Assembly: GCF_006376615.1 (NCBI RefSeq)
Contig: NZ_VEXQ01000008.1
Span: forward strand, 124,001 to 188,000
DNA length: 64,000 bases
Origin: Buttiauxella sp. B2
Lineage (GTDB): Bacteria; Pseudomonadota; Gammaproteobacteria; Enterobacterales; Enterobacteriaceae
Direction of reading: 5' to 3'
Position 1 is the stretch's first letter; each line of letters begins with the position of its first letter. The translations under genes and the position numbers were made by a program. Positions 45,732 to 58,958 of this stretch are shown in pieces. The notes under the pieces were generated by a model. That model made no database searches and was not told the DNA's origin. It saw only the letters and a list, made by a program, of their open reading frames with translations.

Positions 45732-46970
45732 ATGACAAACAGTCGCGTTGAAAATAGTGGTACTCGCACAGCGCGCAGATTACGTCTGGCGTTAATGGGC
45801 CCGGCATTTATCGCGGCTATCGGTTATATCGATCCCGGTAACTTTGCCACCAACATCCAGGCTGGTGCTAGCTTTGGTTATAAATTGCTGTGGGTGGTGG
45901 TATGGGCCAACCTGATGGCGATGCTGATACAAATTTTGTCGGCAAAACTGGGGATTGCGACCGGGAAAAATCTCGCCGAGCAAATTCGTGACCATTATCC
46001 GCGTCCAGTTGTTTGGTTGTACTGGATACAGGCTGAAATCATTGCCATGGCTACCGATCTTGCCGAATTCATCGGTGCTGCGATTGGTTTCAAATTGATC
46101 CTTGGCGTCTCGCTATTGCAAGGCGCAGTACTGACTGGCATCGCCACGTTCCTGATTCTGATGTTGCAACGACGCGGGCAAAAGCCACTCGAAAAAGTGA
46201 TCGGTGGATTGCTGCTGTTTGTCGCTGCGGCTTATATCGTTGAGCTGATTTTCTCCCAACCTAAGCTGGCGGAGCTGGGTAAAGGAATGCTGATCCCTAG
46301 CCTGCCAACCAGCGAAGCGGTGTTTTTGGCAGCGGGTGTGCTGGGCGCAACCATTATGCCGCACGTTATCTACCTGCATTCGTCACTGACCCAACATCTG
46401 CACGACGGCAATCATGCGGAGCGTTATTCAGCCACCAAATGGGATGTTGGTATTGCGATGACCATCGCTGGATTTGTAAATCTGGCGATGATGGCCACGG
46501 CTGCCGCTGCGTTTCACTTTTCAGGCCATACCGGCGTTGCCGATCTTGACGAAGCGTATCTGACGCTGGAGCCGTTATTGAGCCACTCGGCTGCCACCAT
46601 TTTCGGTTTAAGTCTGGTTGCTGCAGGCTTATCATCAACCGTTGTCGGTACACTGGCAGGGCAAGTCGTGATGCAGGGGTTTGTGCGTTTCTATATACCG
46701 TTGTGGGTACGTCGCTCTGTCACCATGGCGCCTTCATTTATCGTGATTCTGATGGGGCTTGACCCAACACGAGTCCTTGTCATGAGCCAGGTATTACTCA
46801 GTTTTGGTATCGCACTGGCACTTGTCCCTCTGCTGATTTTTACCAGCGATGAAAAATTGATGGGTGATTTGGTCAATACCCGCGTAGTGAGAATAGTGGG
46901 GTGGGTGATTGTCGCAATAGTTGTTGCGCTCAATATCTGGCTACTGATTGGCACCGCGCTCGGATTGTAG
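45732..46970 (+). CDS. mntH: Manganese/divalent metal:proton symporter MntH (NRAMP)
   Basis: 412 residues, eleven predicted membrane helices. The NRAMP signature DPGNFATN (D34-P35-G36-N37) is in helix 1 and the metal-binding [12 protein letters not shown] (MPH) is in helix 6. It takes up Mn(II) and aids resistance to oxidative stress. Fur and MntR sites lie directly upstream. Convergent with ypeC across a bidirectional terminator. Confidence 0.97.
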   Translation: MTNSRVENSGTRTARRLRLALMGPAFIAAIGYIDPGNFATNIQAGASFGYKLLWVVVWANLMAMLIQILSAKLGIATGKNLAEQIRDHYPRPVVWLYWIQAEIIAMATDLAEFIGAAIGFKLILGVSLLQGAVLTGIATFLILMLQRRGQKPLEKVIGGLLLFVAAAYIVELIFSQPKLAELGKGMLIPSLPTSEAVFLAAGVLGATIMPHVIYLHSSLTQHLHDGNHAERYSATKWDVGIAMTIAGFVNLAMMATAAAAFHFSGHTGVADLDEAYLTLEPLLSHSAATIFGLSLVAAGLSSTVVGTLAGQVVMQGFVRFYIPLWVRRSVTMAPSFIVILMGLDPTRVLVMSQVLLSFGIALALVPLLIFTSDEKLMGDLVNTRVVRIVGWVIVAIVVALNIWLLIGTALGL

Positions 46971-46976
46971 ACGTAA

Positions 46977-47000
46977 AAATGGGAGCCGCGGCTCCCATTT
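46977..47000. terminator. Bidirectional terminator between mntH and ypeC
   Basis: Perfect palindrome AAATGGGAGCC-GC-GGCTCCCATTT, in practice a 10-bp stem with a 4-base loop and A/T arms. Confidence 0.85.
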
Positions 47001-47020
47001 CAATATTCTAAATAGTGCGA

Positions 47021-47380
47021 TTAGTGGCGATGACCGCCGCCATGACCATGTCCATGATCGCCACGCCCACGCCCACCACGATGATCATCGCGATCGTTCC
47101 AGCCTGCGCGATAGCCGTTCTCAAAACTGCTACGACCACGGTCTTTATACCAACCACGGTGATAACCGTTGTCATGGCGATGCCAGCGGTTATCACGCCA
47201 TTCGTAGTTATTACGCCAGTAATCACGGTCGCGCCAGCCACCACCGTCCCAGTAATTACCGCGATAATCCTGATCGCCTATTTGTAGCTTAACCGACGGC
47301 AGCAGGGTGATTTCGCCCGCATTTGCCACCAGCGGTACAGATGCCAGTAATGCAATCGCAAGAATCAGTGACCTGAACAT
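47021..47380 (-). CDS. ypeC: YpeC, exported DUF2502 protein with His/Gly/Arg/Asp-rich tail
   Basis: 119 residues. Signal peptide with cleavage near [11 protein letters not shown]. The mature part is full of Trp, Arg, Asp and Tyr ([22 protein letters not shown]), and ends in a low-complexity Arg/Gly/Asp/His tail ([10 protein letters not shown]) that could bind metal ions. Matches YpeC of E. coli in position and sequence. No function is established. The SD GGAGA lies before the ATG. Confidence 0.9.
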   Translation of the reverse strand: MFRSLILAIALLASVPLVANAGEITLLPSVKLQIGDQDYRGNYWDGGGWRDRDYWRNNYEWRDNRWHRHDNGYHRGWYKDRGRSSFENGYRAGWNDRDDHRGGRGRGDHGHGHGGGHRH

Positions 47381-47532
47381 ACTCTCTCCTTAATACACGG
47401 TAACCGCCAGGCGGTCTGTTACCGCAATATTAAGGCGTGGTAAACAAGTGTTTCATCGCCACAAATCCTAAATCGCAGAAGATAGCACGTTTTGCTAATT
47501 TCGCTTATAATTAAACCAGTCAGTGATAGCGA

Positions 47533-48522
47533 TTACACTAAAATTTCTTCGATCTCTGCAAGCTCTGCCGCAGTGAAGTGGCGATTAGCTAACATGCCAA
47601 CAGCATCATCTATTTGGCTGGTTTTACTGGCACCAATCAGAACTGATGTCACTCTGTCCCCGCGCAGCACCCATGCCAGTGCCATTTGAGACAGTTTTTG
47701 CCCACGGCGTTGCGCTATCGCATTTAATTTACGTACTTTTTCCAGCTTCGCAGTGGTGAGTTGATCGGCATTGAGAAAAATACTCCCGCTTGCAGCGCGT
47801 GAATCCGCCGGGATGCCACTCAGATAACGGTCAGTGAGTTGCCCACCCGCCAGAGGTGAGAACGCAATGCTCCCCACACCTTTTTCTTGCAGTACATCCA
47901 ACAAACCATCTTCTACCCAACGTTCAAACATCGAGTATTTTGGCTGATGGATCAAACATGGCGTACCGAGATCGTTAAGAATATCAATCGCCTGTGCTGC
48001 GAGTGCAGCCGGGTAATTTGAAATACCGACGTACAACGCTTTACCCTGGCGCACCACGGTATCCAGCGCGCGCATTGTCTCTTCAAGCGGGGTTTCCGGG
48101 TCAGGGCGGTGATGATAGAAGATGTCGACATACTCAAGCCCCATACGCTTCAGGCTTTGATCGAGACTTGAAATCAGATATTTACGTGAGCCCCAATCAC
48201 CATAAGGTCCACCCCACATGGTGTAGCCTGCTTTTGACGAAATAATCAGTTCATCGCGATATGGAAGGAAATCTTCACGCAAGATGCGGCCAAAGTTTTC
48301 TTCAGCAGAACCTGGAGGTGGGCCATAGTTATTGGCCAGATCCAAATGGGTAATCCCTGAATCAAACGCACGATGTAAAAGCTCGCGGCTGTTGTCCAGA
48401 AGTGTGGTATCACCAAAGTTGTGCCATAAGCCAAGCGAAATGGCGGGCAATTTAAGTCCGCTGCGCCCACAACGGCGGTATTCCATTGATTCATAACGCG
48501 CAGGATGTGCCTGATAAACCAT
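47533..48522 (-). CDS. Aldo-keto reductase, YghZ (L-glyceraldehyde 3-phosphate reductase)-like
   Basis: 329 residues, TIM-barrel aldo-keto reductase. Catalytic residues: Asp in FDSGITHLDLANNYG, the Tyr in that motif, Lys in LIISSKAGY, and His in VDIFYHHRPD. The NADP-binding part is VTSVLIGASKTSQI. Family AKR14/YghZ acts on methylglyoxal and small aldehydes. It diverges from ipdC and is absent from this place in E. coli. The specific substrate is not shown by the sequence. Confidence 0.9.
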   Translation of the reverse strand: MVYQAHPARYESMEYRRCGRSGLKLPAISLGLWHNFGDTTLLDNSRELLHRAFDSGITHLDLANNYGPPPGSAEENFGRILREDFLPYRDELIISSKAGYTMWGGPYGDWGSRKYLISSLDQSLKRMGLEYVDIFYHHRPDPETPLEETMRALDTVVRQGKALYVGISNYPAALAAQAIDILNDLGTPCLIHQPKYSMFERWVEDGLLDVLQEKGVGSIAFSPLAGGQLTDRYLSGIPADSRAASGSIFLNADQLTTAKLEKVRKLNAIAQRRGQKLSQMALAWVLRGDRVTSVLIGASKTSQIDDAVGMLANRHFTAAELAEIEEILV

Positions 48523-48607
48523 TTGTTTCCCCTGTTAATAGATAATGCCTAACGTAATGTATACGTTTCCACAAAATTTCCGGCTATCAGACTACACCCC
48601 AGTTAAG

Positions 48608-48625
48608 TGTAAATCCCTCTTTCCA
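48608..48625 (+). promoter_or_regulatory. TyrR-like box upstream of ipdC
   Basis: TGTAAA-N6-TTTCCA, 11 of 12 specified positions against TGTAAA-N6-TTTACA, about 80 bases before the ipdC start. In Enterobacter cloacae ipdC is activated by TyrR with aromatic amino acids, which makes the match plausible. Confidence 0.6.
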
Positions 48626-48701
48626 CGACCTTATTCTCCTGGTTCCTCGACAGTGATCACATATGCCCAATACTCACTGTAAGCCCTCTGAGAAGGAATG
48701 A

Positions 48702-51595
<2,894 letters not shown>

Positions 51596-51815
51596 GATTA
51601 TTCCTTAACTTAAATTTTTAAGTACAAATAGCCGCGGTAAACAGTCTGTCAGATAACTTAACCCGCAGCTCTGCAAATGGAGCTGAAACGCTCAAGCTAA
51701 TCTGTGACGTAGATCTATAATCCCAAGGCGCTTCTCATCTGGTCGTTGTTGTTTAGGCTAGCTAATTTTACAGTGATGCCAGAACTTATTTTGACTTTAG
51801 CGGAGCAGTGGAAGA

Positions 51816-52781
51816 ATGACAAAATATGCTTTGGTGGGAGATGTAGGCGGCACCAATGCTCGTCTGGCACTGTGCAACGTAGAAAATGGTGACATCATCC
51901 AGGCAAAAACCTATTCAGGCCTTGATTTTCCAAGCCTGGAAGCGGTCGTGGTGCATTATCTCAAAGAGCACAATGTCAGTGTGACTGACGGCTGTATCGC
52001 AATTGCTTGCCCGATTACTGGCGATTGGGTGGCGATGACCAACCATACCTGGGCATTCTCAACCGCCGAGATGAAAAAGAACTTAGGTTTTGAACATCTG
52101 GAAATTATCAACGACTTTACCGCCGTATCCATGGCGATACCGATGATTAAAGAAGAACACCTGATCAAATTTGGTGGTGGAGATCCAGTAGAAGGTAAAC
52201 CCGTTGCGGTCTACGGCGCGGGTACGGGCCTTGGCGTGGCACATCTTGTTCACGTTGATAAACGTTGGGTCAGCTTACCGGGTGAAGGCGGTCACGTTGA
52301 TTTTGCGCCAAACAGCGAAGAAGAAGGGATTATCCTTGAAGAGTTGCGCACTGAAATCGGCCACGTTTCTGCCGAACGCGTGCTCTCAGGTCCAGGGCTT
52401 GTGAACTTGTATCGCGCTATCGTCAAATCAGATGGACGTGAACCGGAAAACTACAAACCGAAGGATATTACCGAACGAGCACTGGACGATAGCTGCACCG
52501 ACTGCCGTCGTGCGCTGTCACTGTTCTGCGTAATCATGGGGCGTTTTGGTGGCAACCTGGCACTGACACTCGGGACGTTTGGCGGCGTGTACATTGCGGG
52601 CGGAATCGTGCCTCGCTTCCTGGAATTCTTTAAAGCATCCGGTTTTCGCGGCGGTTTTGAAGACAAGGGGCGCTTCAAAGAATATGTGCACAACATTCCG
52701 GTATACCTGATTGTTCACGATCAGCCGGGCCTGCTGGGCGCTGGCGCACATTTGCGTCAAACGCTGGGGCAGGTTCTGTAA
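51816..52781 (+). CDS. glk: Glucokinase Glk
   Basis: 321 residues, as in E. coli. ATP phosphate motif [12 protein letters not shown] at residues 8-19, glucose-contacting [11 protein letters not shown], catalytic Asp in that motif, [10 protein letters not shown] and the second nucleotide loop GAGTGLGVA. It phosphorylates free cytoplasmic glucose. In E. coli the fry PTS cluster and ypdEF-ypdC lie between glk and ypdB; here ypdB ends only 31 nt away. Confidence 0.97.
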   Translation: MTKYALVGDVGGTNARLALCNVENGDIIQAKTYSGLDFPSLEAVVVHYLKEHNVSVTDGCIAIACPITGDWVAMTNHTWAFSTAEMKKNLGFEHLEIINDFTAVSMAIPMIKEEHLIKFGGGDPVEGKPVAVYGAGTGLGVAHLVHVDKRWVSLPGEGGHVDFAPNSEEEGIILEELRTEIGHVSAERVLSGPGLVNLYRAIVKSDGREPENYKPKDITERALDDSCTDCRRALSLFCVIMGRFGGNLALTLGTFGGVYIAGGIVPRFLEFFKASGFRGGFEDKGRFKEYVHNIPVYLIVHDQPGLLGAGAHLRQTLGQVL

Positions 52782-52811
52782 TACAGGCGGGCGCAACTTC
52801 TTGTGCCCGTT

Positions 52812-53543
52812 CTACAACCGCATCAACTGGCGGAACTCTTTTACTTTGCTGCGACTCACTGGCACCTGAAAATCCAGATCCCGCAGGCGTAAAATATAAG
52901 TATTGTTAAACCACGGTTCTATTTCGCGGATCTTACTCAGGTTCACGCAATACGAACGGTGGCAGCGGAAAAAGTGACTTTCCGGCAACCTGTGGCAAAA
53001 CTCGGTGATATTCATCGACATCACATAGGCTTCGCGTCGAGTGTAAACAAACGTCATTTTCTCGTGTGCTTCGGCGTAATAAATATCGTTAATATCCGTA
53101 ACAATAATCCGCTCATCTTTCACCAGATTAATCGTCAGCGCTTCGCGGTTCGTCGTGTTTCCAGATGCTGGCGCATTCTGTTGCTGGTAGGCGGCTTCCA
53201 GTTTTTGCAGCATCCCAATAATGCGTGACTCCTGATAAGGCTTCAGGATGTAGTCGAAGGCTTCCAGTTCAAACGCTTCTACCGCGTGTTCTTTCCATGC
53301 CGTGATAAACACAATAAACGGTTTATGGGCAAACTTACTGATATTTTGCGCCAGTAATACGCCATCTAACGACGGAATATTGATATCAAGAAAAATAGCG
53401 TCAACCTGATGATGTTGCAGATATTTCAGCACATCCATACCATCATCAAAGATGCCGGCAATCTCCATCTGGCTGTGTTCTTTTATCAGCCAATTCAGCT
53501 CCTGCTGCGCCAGCACCTCATCTTCTACGATGATAACTTTCAT
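52812..53543 (-). CDS. ypdB: YpdB (PyrR), LytTR-family response regulator
   Basis: 243 residues: receiver domain with phospho-acceptor D53 ([11 protein letters not shown]), then a LytTR DNA-binding domain (from about 140: [39 protein letters not shown]). With YpdA it forms the pyruvate-responsive system that activates yhjX in E. coli. The start overlaps the ypdA stop by 4 nt. Confidence 0.95.
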   Translation of the reverse strand: MKVIIVEDEVLAQQELNWLIKEHSQMEIAGIFDDGMDVLKYLQHHQVDAIFLDINIPSLDGVLLAQNISKFAHKPFIVFITAWKEHAVEAFELEAFDYILKPYQESRIIGMLQKLEAAYQQQNAPASGNTTNREALTINLVKDERIIVTDINDIYYAEAHEKMTFVYTRREAYVMSMNITEFCHRLPESHFFRCHRSYCVNLSKIREIEPWFNNTYILRLRDLDFQVPVSRSKVKEFRQLMRL

Positions 53544-55246
53544 GCATTACCTCCTTGTTGCCACAATAACGGCGAAACGGCATTGGCTGCGTGAGGAACG
53601 TAGAATGCAATCTCAGTACCCGGCTCGAGACGACGAATATGCAACCCTTCGCCATAGAGTAATTTTACGCGATGATGCACATTCAACAGGCCGATTTTAT
53701 TGCCTGGCATTTCGTTGGCTTCCACACGTTCGATGACCTGCGGATCGATGCCGTGTCCGGTATCTCGCACGGCAATACGCACGCGGTTCCCGCTTTCTTC
53801 AACGCTAATTGTCACCACGCCTTTGCCTTTACACTGCTGGACGCCATGAACAATCGCGTTCTCGACCAACGGTTGAATCAGCAGGCTTGGGATCAGACAA
53901 GTTACCTCTTCATCAATGTTATAAATCACCGTTAACTTGTCGCCAAAACGCGCCTGTTCAATGGCGATGTAATCCTTAATTTGGTACAGCTCTTTCTTAA
54001 TATCGATCTGCTCATCATCTTTTAATTCAATGTTGTAACGAAGATAACGCGACAAGTTATAAATCAGCTGGCGCGCGGTATCTGGATTCATGCGAATGGA
54101 AGATGAAATTGCATTGAGGGCATTGAACAGAAAATGAGGATTGATTTTGCTTTGCAGCGCACGCAGTTCCGCTTTATTTGCCATCTCGCGTAGCTGCTCG
54201 GCGCGGGAAACTTCCAGCTGGGTAGAAATAATCTGCGATAGCCCGACGGCCATCTCCTGCAATGTCGAGGTTATCTGGTGCGCGTGGCGGTAATAAATTT
54301 TAAGCGTGCCGGTGACCAAACCTTTTTCCCATAAAGGAATAATGATTAACGAATGAATTTCTGGGGTACGCCAGGCTTCATCATCATTTCTGATAATGAT
54401 CTTTCCTTCACGCAGCGCTTGCTGAGTTCGGGGGCTGATACCGTTATCATTCTGTTTGTAATTGCTCTCGCCAAAACCAACATAGGCCAGCACTTTGTCT
54501 TTATCGGTAATCGCAACGGCGTCGGCATTGATATCCTGGCGAATAATATTGCAAACCTGGCGCAGTGATTCGCTGTTAACGTTACGGAATAACGGCAGCG
54601 TTTTATTGGCAATATCCAGTGCCAGTTTTGCCTGGCGCGCCGCACTGGCTTCTTTTTCCCCTTCAACGCTTTGCACCAGCAAGACAATAAAGCCGATTGA
54701 GACTGTACCGAGGATCATTGGAATACCGATTTTCGAAACAATATCGATGCCAAGATCAATAGATGGCGCCCATAGCACCACCAAAACCATGGTCATGGAT
54801 TCACACAACATGCCGGCAATAATCCCCACCCGCCAGTGTTGTGCTTTAGGTATTTTGCGATTGATCCAACCCGAAATAATACCGGCGACAATACTGGTAA
54901 TCAAACAAGGTATGGCAGTAATTCCATCAATATCAATAAGATAACGGTGGGTCCCGGCAATAATACCAGTGATGATACCGACCCACGGGCCAAACAAAAT
55001 GCCGCCTGCCATTACCGCAATAATACGTACGTTAACCAACGAGCCTTCAACATGCACGCCAGACCAGGTACTGAAAAGTGCAAACATGGAGAAAATAGCG
55101 GTGACGGCTAATAACTCTTTGGGCGTGTGGGCATTTTTATGGAGCAGCTCGCGAAAAAGGCGGATGCGAATTAAAAAGAACAGGCAAATAAGCATCAGCG
55201 CCGCCCGGTCAAATACCGCCAGCAGCATGTCAAAAATTTCGTGCAC
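53540..55246 (-). CDS. ypdA: YpdA (PyrS), LytS-type sensor histidine kinase
   Basis: 568 residues from a GTG at 55246 ([18 protein letters not shown]), as in E. coli; a TTG 18 nt upstream is less likely. Five or six membrane helices of the 5TM-LYT type in residues 1-200, a GAF domain (about 220-345), and the LytS kinase core with the His in [16 protein letters not shown] and ATP-binding RDTGHGI. It detects extracellular pyruvate at high concentration in E. coli. Upstream of ypdB in one operon. Confidence 0.95.
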   Translation of the reverse strand: MHEIFDMLLAVFDRAALMLICLFFLIRIRLFRELLHKNAHTPKELLAVTAIFSMFALFSTWSGVHVEGSLVNVRIIAVMAGGILFGPWVGIITGIIAGTHRYLIDIDGITAIPCLITSIVAGIISGWINRKIPKAQHWRVGIIAGMLCESMTMVLVVLWAPSIDLGIDIVSKIGIPMILGTVSIGFIVLLVQSVEGEKEASAARQAKLALDIANKTLPLFRNVNSESLRQVCNIIRQDINADAVAITDKDKVLAYVGFGESNYKQNDNGISPRTQQALREGKIIIRNDDEAWRTPEIHSLIIIPLWEKGLVTGTLKIYYRHAHQITSTLQEMAVGLSQIISTQLEVSRAEQLREMANKAELRALQSKINPHFLFNALNAISSSIRMNPDTARQLIYNLSRYLRYNIELKDDEQIDIKKELYQIKDYIAIEQARFGDKLTVIYNIDEEVTCLIPSLLIQPLVENAIVHGVQQCKGKGVVTISVEESGNRVRIAVRDTGHGIDPQVIERVEANEMPGNKIGLLNVHHRVKLLYGEGLHIRRLEPGTEIAFYVPHAANAVSPLLWQQGGNA

Positions 55247-55394
55247 GGGTAACTCGCGTGACAAAGAATGGAAAGGTAATGATAAGGAAATTACTGAGCG
55301 GTTACCAGAAACGTGGTCTTCAGGTGAAAATAAGGTGGATGTCGCTTGTGCTAATCCACCCTACAACTGCTGAGGGGTCAGAATGTTGAAAAAG

Positions 55395-56636
55395 TTACTT
55401 CCCGCCCAACTGCTCACGCCCGGCTGGCGTTAAATCAGCAGGTGTTGCTCGTCCGTCAAAATCGACTTCAAAATCATCAGCTGCGAAATCTGGCGGTGAT
55501 CTGCCTTCAACAAATGCAGGCCACTGGCGCTCAAGATAGGCAGCATTTTTCTCACACCATGGTGCGGCGGCGATATACATAACATTGCTATCAAATTCGC
55601 CAAGGTGTTCATTCTCAACAGCATGAATCACATCACAGTGCCAAAAAACGGTATCTCCAGCTTCCATATCCGGAATTGAGGAAATCCCAGTTAATAAAAG
55701 GGGATGCCACTGTTCGTTAATCGAAAGCGCGCGCCCAGGTTTTGCTTCGCACAGAGATTCTTCCGGTACATCGTCTTGTAAAGCGCGCAGTAAAATATAA
55801 GCCATCGCGTTTGCTATTGGCAGCAATGTCAGCGTGCCGCCGTGCTTACGCTGCGGGCTGAGCGCGGTCCATCCCTGGAAAGTACGAAACATCGAGCAAA
55901 CCGCAGGAGACGGGAACTCACGTACTTCGGTGCGCCCTTCAGCAGCAAATGGGTTGTATTTCTGCCACTCACCAGAAAACACATGGCGATAAACATGGCG
56001 GAAATTCTCATCTAACCAACGCTCGACCGAACCGCCATCCACATGTGGCGAAAGCCCTAAAGAGTTTGAACGAGGAGGGCGGCGACGGGTACGGTCGGCA
56101 TAGCTCACCACTCGATCCGGATCGAAATGCTGTTTACCGTTACTTTCGGTTTCCCATAAATTATTCAGGAAAACCTGCACCGCTTTCATCCGCGCATGCT
56201 GGCGCGCTTCCACTTGCGGCTTAGACCAGTAGATCCCGTAAATTTGTGGCTTACTTGCTGCAAGTGTTCCGAAATAGTTATCTTCTGCGGCGTTCTTTAA
56301 CTTCTCAACAAAGTTATTACGCTCGAGGTAATTACCGACTTCTTCATTCCATGCGCGAGCCTGTGACTCTGGGAAAACGCCCTTTACGGTGCAGCAACCG
56401 CGCTGGCGAATCAGTGCTTTTTGCTGCTCGCTTACCCGATGGTTAACAATATCGTCGGCGTGAATCTGCGGCACCGGATTCTCACCACGTTCAATTTCAG
56501 CGCGAATAGCGTCAATCTGACGGCGCATATCGCCTTCGAGTTGTTGGAAAACAGCTTTGTAGTCCGGCAACTCGTGGCGAAGTTTTTGTTTTATCTCACG
56601 GATTGCACGCGGTAAGTCATCAATGTGTAGGTTCAT
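55395..56636 (-). CDS. DUF1479 family protein (YbiU-like, putative Fe(II)/2-oxoglutarate-type fold)
   Basis: 413 residues from the ATG at 56636, which has SD GTGGAG 7 nt upstream. Resembles E. coli YbiU throughout: [25 protein letters not shown] (an HxD pair) and [15 protein letters not shown] (distal His). A trailing Arg-containing region follows. The HxD...H pattern suggests a double-stranded beta-helix iron oxygenase, but no substrate is known. Not at this position in E. coli. Lies 150 nt upstream of ypdA on the same strand and divergent from alaC. Confidence 0.88.
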   Translation of the reverse strand: MNLHIDDLPRAIREIKQKLRHELPDYKAVFQQLEGDMRRQIDAIRAEIERGENPVPQIHADDIVNHRVSEQQKALIRQRGCCTVKGVFPESQARAWNEEVGNYLERNNFVEKLKNAAEDNYFGTLAASKPQIYGIYWSKPQVEARQHARMKAVQVFLNNLWETESNGKQHFDPDRVVSYADRTRRRPPRSNSLGLSPHVDGGSVERWLDENFRHVYRHVFSGEWQKYNPFAAEGRTEVREFPSPAVCSMFRTFQGWTALSPQRKHGGTLTLLPIANAMAYILLRALQDDVPEESLCEAKPGRALSINEQWHPLLLTGISSIPDMEAGDTVFWHCDVIHAVENEHLGEFDSNVMYIAAAPWCEKNAAYLERQWPAFVEGRSPPDFAADDFEVDFDGRATPADLTPAGREQLGGK

Positions 56637-56879
56637 GGCAGTGCTCCACGTCATCGGGAATTAAAGTTATAAGGTTGTTGCTGCATGGTTAATATAAGGC
56701 ATGATCATCAAATAAAATAGGGATTAGCTTCAAATGAAGCATCCTCTTTTATAAGAGATAAAAATATTTATCGTTGCCTCTCGACAGGGGATTTTTATTC
56801 GGGCTATTTTCTAAGTAAGCCACATCGCGTGGCAGCGTCGCTCGGACGGTCCGGGCGCTAACGTTAATCTGAGGAATTT

Positions 56880-58118
56880 ATGGCTGACACCAGTCCAAAA
56901 CGTCGTTTTTCGCGCATCGATCGCCTCCCTCCGTATGTATTCAACATCACTGCTGAGCTGAAAATGGCGGCTCGCCGCCGTGGTGAAGACATTATCGATT
57001 TCAGTATGGGCAACCCTGATGGCCCAACACCGCCACATATCGTTGAAAAACTCTGCACGGTTGCGCTGCGCGAAGATACGCACGGCTATTCCACATCCAG
57101 GGGTATTCCACGTTTACGTCGCGCTATTTCTCGCTGGTACAAAGACCGCTACGACGTAGAAATCGATCCTGAAAGCGAAGCAATTGTCACCATCGGCTCG
57201 AAAGAGGGGCTAGCGCACTTAATGCTGGCAACGCTCGACCATGGCGACACGGTGCTGGTGCCAAACCCAAGCTATCCGATTCATATTTACGGTGCGGTTA
57301 TCGCCGGGGCGCAAGTTCGTTCGGTGCCGCTGGTGGAAGGGGTAGATTTCTTCGCCGAACTGGAGCGCGCAATTCGCGAAAGCTATCCGAAACCGAAAAT
57401 GATGATCCTCGGTTTCCCATCGAACCCAACCGCACAGTGCGTGGAACTGGAGTTTTTCGAAAAAGTTATCGCGTTGGCCAAACGTTACGACGTGCTGGTG
57501 GTGCATGATCTGGCCTACGCCGATATCGTTTATGACGGCTGGAAAGCTCCGTCAATTATGGAAGTGCCTGGCGCTCGCGATGTCGCCGTTGAATTTTTCA
57601 CTCTGTCAAAAAGTTACAATATGGCAGGCTGGCGCATCGGTTTTATGGTGGGCAACAAAGAGCTGGTGAACGCATTGGCGAGAATCAAAAGCTATCATGA
57701 CTACGGCACATTCACCCCGTTGCAGGTTGCGGCAATTGCTGCACTTGAGGGCCCACAAGAATGCGTGCGTGATATTGCCGAACAGTACAAACGCCGCCGT
57801 GATGTATTAGTCAAAGGCTTGCACGAAGCTGGCTGGATGGTGGAATGCCCGAAAGCGTCAATGTACGTATGGGCGAAAATTCCTGAGCAGTATGCGCACA
57901 TGGGGTCGCTGGAGTTTGCCAAAAAACTGCTTCAGGATGCGAAAGTTTGCGTTTCACCGGGTGTGGGATTTGGCGATTACGGCGATACACATGTGCGTTT
58001 TGCCTTGATTGAAAACCGCGACCGTATTCGTCAGGCTGTGCGCGGCATCAAATCGATGTTCCGTGTTGATGGCTTGCTCCCAAGTACGCATAAATCGTCA
58101 ACAGATATCGTCGAGTAA
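56880..58118 (+). CDS. alaC: Glutamate-pyruvate (alanine) aminotransferase AlaC
   Basis: 412 residues, class I/II aminotransferase. PLP lysine in [18 protein letters not shown] (about 241-246); other family stretches are [43 protein letters not shown] and the substrate-binding Arg in [17 protein letters not shown]. It makes alanine from pyruvate and glutamate. The SD GAGGA lies 5 nt before the ATG. Function fits next to the pyruvate-sensing ypdAB genes. Confidence 0.96.
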   Translation: MADTSPKRRFSRIDRLPPYVFNITAELKMAARRRGEDIIDFSMGNPDGPTPPHIVEKLCTVALREDTHGYSTSRGIPRLRRAISRWYKDRYDVEIDPESEAIVTIGSKEGLAHLMLATLDHGDTVLVPNPSYPIHIYGAVIAGAQVRSVPLVEGVDFFAELERAIRESYPKPKMMILGFPSNPTAQCVELEFFEKVIALAKRYDVLVVHDLAYADIVYDGWKAPSIMEVPGARDVAVEFFTLSKSYNMAGWRIGFMVGNKELVNALARIKSYHDYGTFTPLQVAAIAALEGPQECVRDIAEQYKRRRDVLVKGLHEAGWMVECPKASMYVWAKIPEQYAHMGSLEFAKKLLQDAKVCVSPGVGFGDYGDTHVRFALIENRDRIRQAVRGIKSMFRVDGLLPSTHKSSTDIVE

Positions 58119-58124
58119 AAACGA

Positions 58125-58150
58125 AAACAGGAGCCCATTGGCTCCTGTTT
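58125..58150. terminator. Bidirectional terminator between alaC and ypdK
   Basis: AAACAGGAGCC-CATT-GGCTCCTGTTT, an 11-bp perfect stem, 6 nt after the alaC stop and 19 nt after the ypdK stop. Confidence 0.88.
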
Positions 58151-58169
58151 CTCTTGTCTGGAGTGCAGG

Positions 58170-58244
58170 TTATTCAACCATCATCACAAACGTACCCACC
58201 CACACTAACAAAATGAACGACAATCCCATCATGAAGTATTTCAC
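58170..58244 (-). CDS. ypdK: YpdK, 24-residue single-helix membrane protein
   Basis: Frame V/M-KYFMMGLSFILLVWVGTFVMMVE with a GTG start and SD GGAG 8 nt upstream. It corresponds residue by residue to the verified small inner-membrane protein YpdK of E. coli (which starts MKYFFMGISF and is 23 residues), and sits in the same place next to alaC. Nearly all of it is one membrane helix. Function unknown. Shorter than usual gene-finding cutoffs. Confidence 0.85.
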   Translation of the reverse strand: MKYFMMGLSFILLVWVGTFVMMVE

Positions 58245-58607
58245 GTTATTGCTCCGCGCGTGTTGTCGCGCAATGTTGCTTAAAAATTCAGTATAGAAAG
58301 ATGAAACCGCCACCCAAGACTTTTGGGAAAAACTTCACCTGGTGGCCGTTTTTTATCGTATTCAGACGGCGAACCAAAGACCCGCGGCGCTAATGTACTC
58401 TCCCTTCCTGGCTGAATACAAGAGCCTTGAAACGGTGATGACAATCCTTTTTTAAACTTTACATTTCTATCGCGATGAAAATAATAAACCGTTTGAATTA
58501 TAAGGTGTTTTTTTGTAAGCAGGTATTATGGTTGAGATGAAAAGTAGGAGGGTGTGCAGTGCGGAAACTTCTGACTAACAGGCCCAATCAGGCCTGTTAA
58601 CGATAGC
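58245..58607. other. Intergenic region with terminator-like element
   Basis: About 360 bases without a protein gene. GCCACC (58309-58314) pairs with GGTGGC (58341-58346) and is followed by CGTTTTTT, a terminator shape on the plus strand whose long loop holds the further short hairpin CCAA..TTGG. TATAGA at 58292-58297 could be a -10 just upstream, giving a transcript of about 50 nt. AACAGGCC-CAATCA-GGCCTGTT (58577-58598) is a further palindrome after the lipoprotein gene. Confidence 0.4.
58577..58598 (-). terminator. Hairpin after the small lipoprotein gene
   Basis: AACAGGCC/GGCCTGTT, 8-bp stem with a 6-nt loop, 9 nt after the lipoprotein stop. No strong T-run follows. Confidence 0.55.
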
Positions 58608-58805
58608 TTACTTAACTGCCTCGTTGGCATTTTCCATTGCTTGTTTCATTGCCGCGTTATTAATGGAGTCCTGGCGATTATGCTCAGCCAAATAGCACGT
58701 ATCCTTGCTGATTCCCTGGGACTGACATTCAGCCTGGCGCTGAGCCGCAGTGCTGCAACCTGCCAAAGTCCCCGCTATCACCATCATCAATATTATTTTT
58801 TTCAT
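58608..58805 (-). CDS. Small lipoprotein of unknown function
   Basis: 65 residues. Lipoprotein signal MKKIILMMVIAGTLAGC with the lipidated Cys at C17, followed by Ser-Thr, which suggests outer-membrane sorting. The mature part is 48 residues, hydrophilic, with two further Cys (AECQSQGISKDTCY) that could form a disulfide. I do not recognise a named family. Confidence 0.75.
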   Translation of the reverse strand: MKKIILMMVIAGTLAGCSTAAQRQAECQSQGISKDTCYLAEHNRQDSINNAAMKQAMENANEAVK

Positions 58806-58958
58806 TACTGTTTAGTCCAAAATTTTAAAGTAGCCGCCGAAGCGAAATGCCGTTATCAGGCAAAAACATAATCCATTATTTATTGTGTGGGTTAACTAAG
58901 AAAAAGCCTAATCATTGATGTGATGAATGATTTGCATCGGAAATAAACCACTCTTGGG

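Noticed and set aside
47015-47292. Two overlapping plus-strand frames opposite ypeC
   Set aside because: They mirror the low-complexity His/Gly/Asp codons of ypeC and give Thr/Ala/Val/Ile- or His/Asp/Arg-rich nonsense.
56815-56879. Palindromic stretches in the alaC leader (CCAC-N5-GTGG and CGGAC-G-GTCCG) as a possible riboswitch
   Set aside because: They are short, one has no possible loop, and no known riboswitch pattern or terminator/anti-terminator pair is present.
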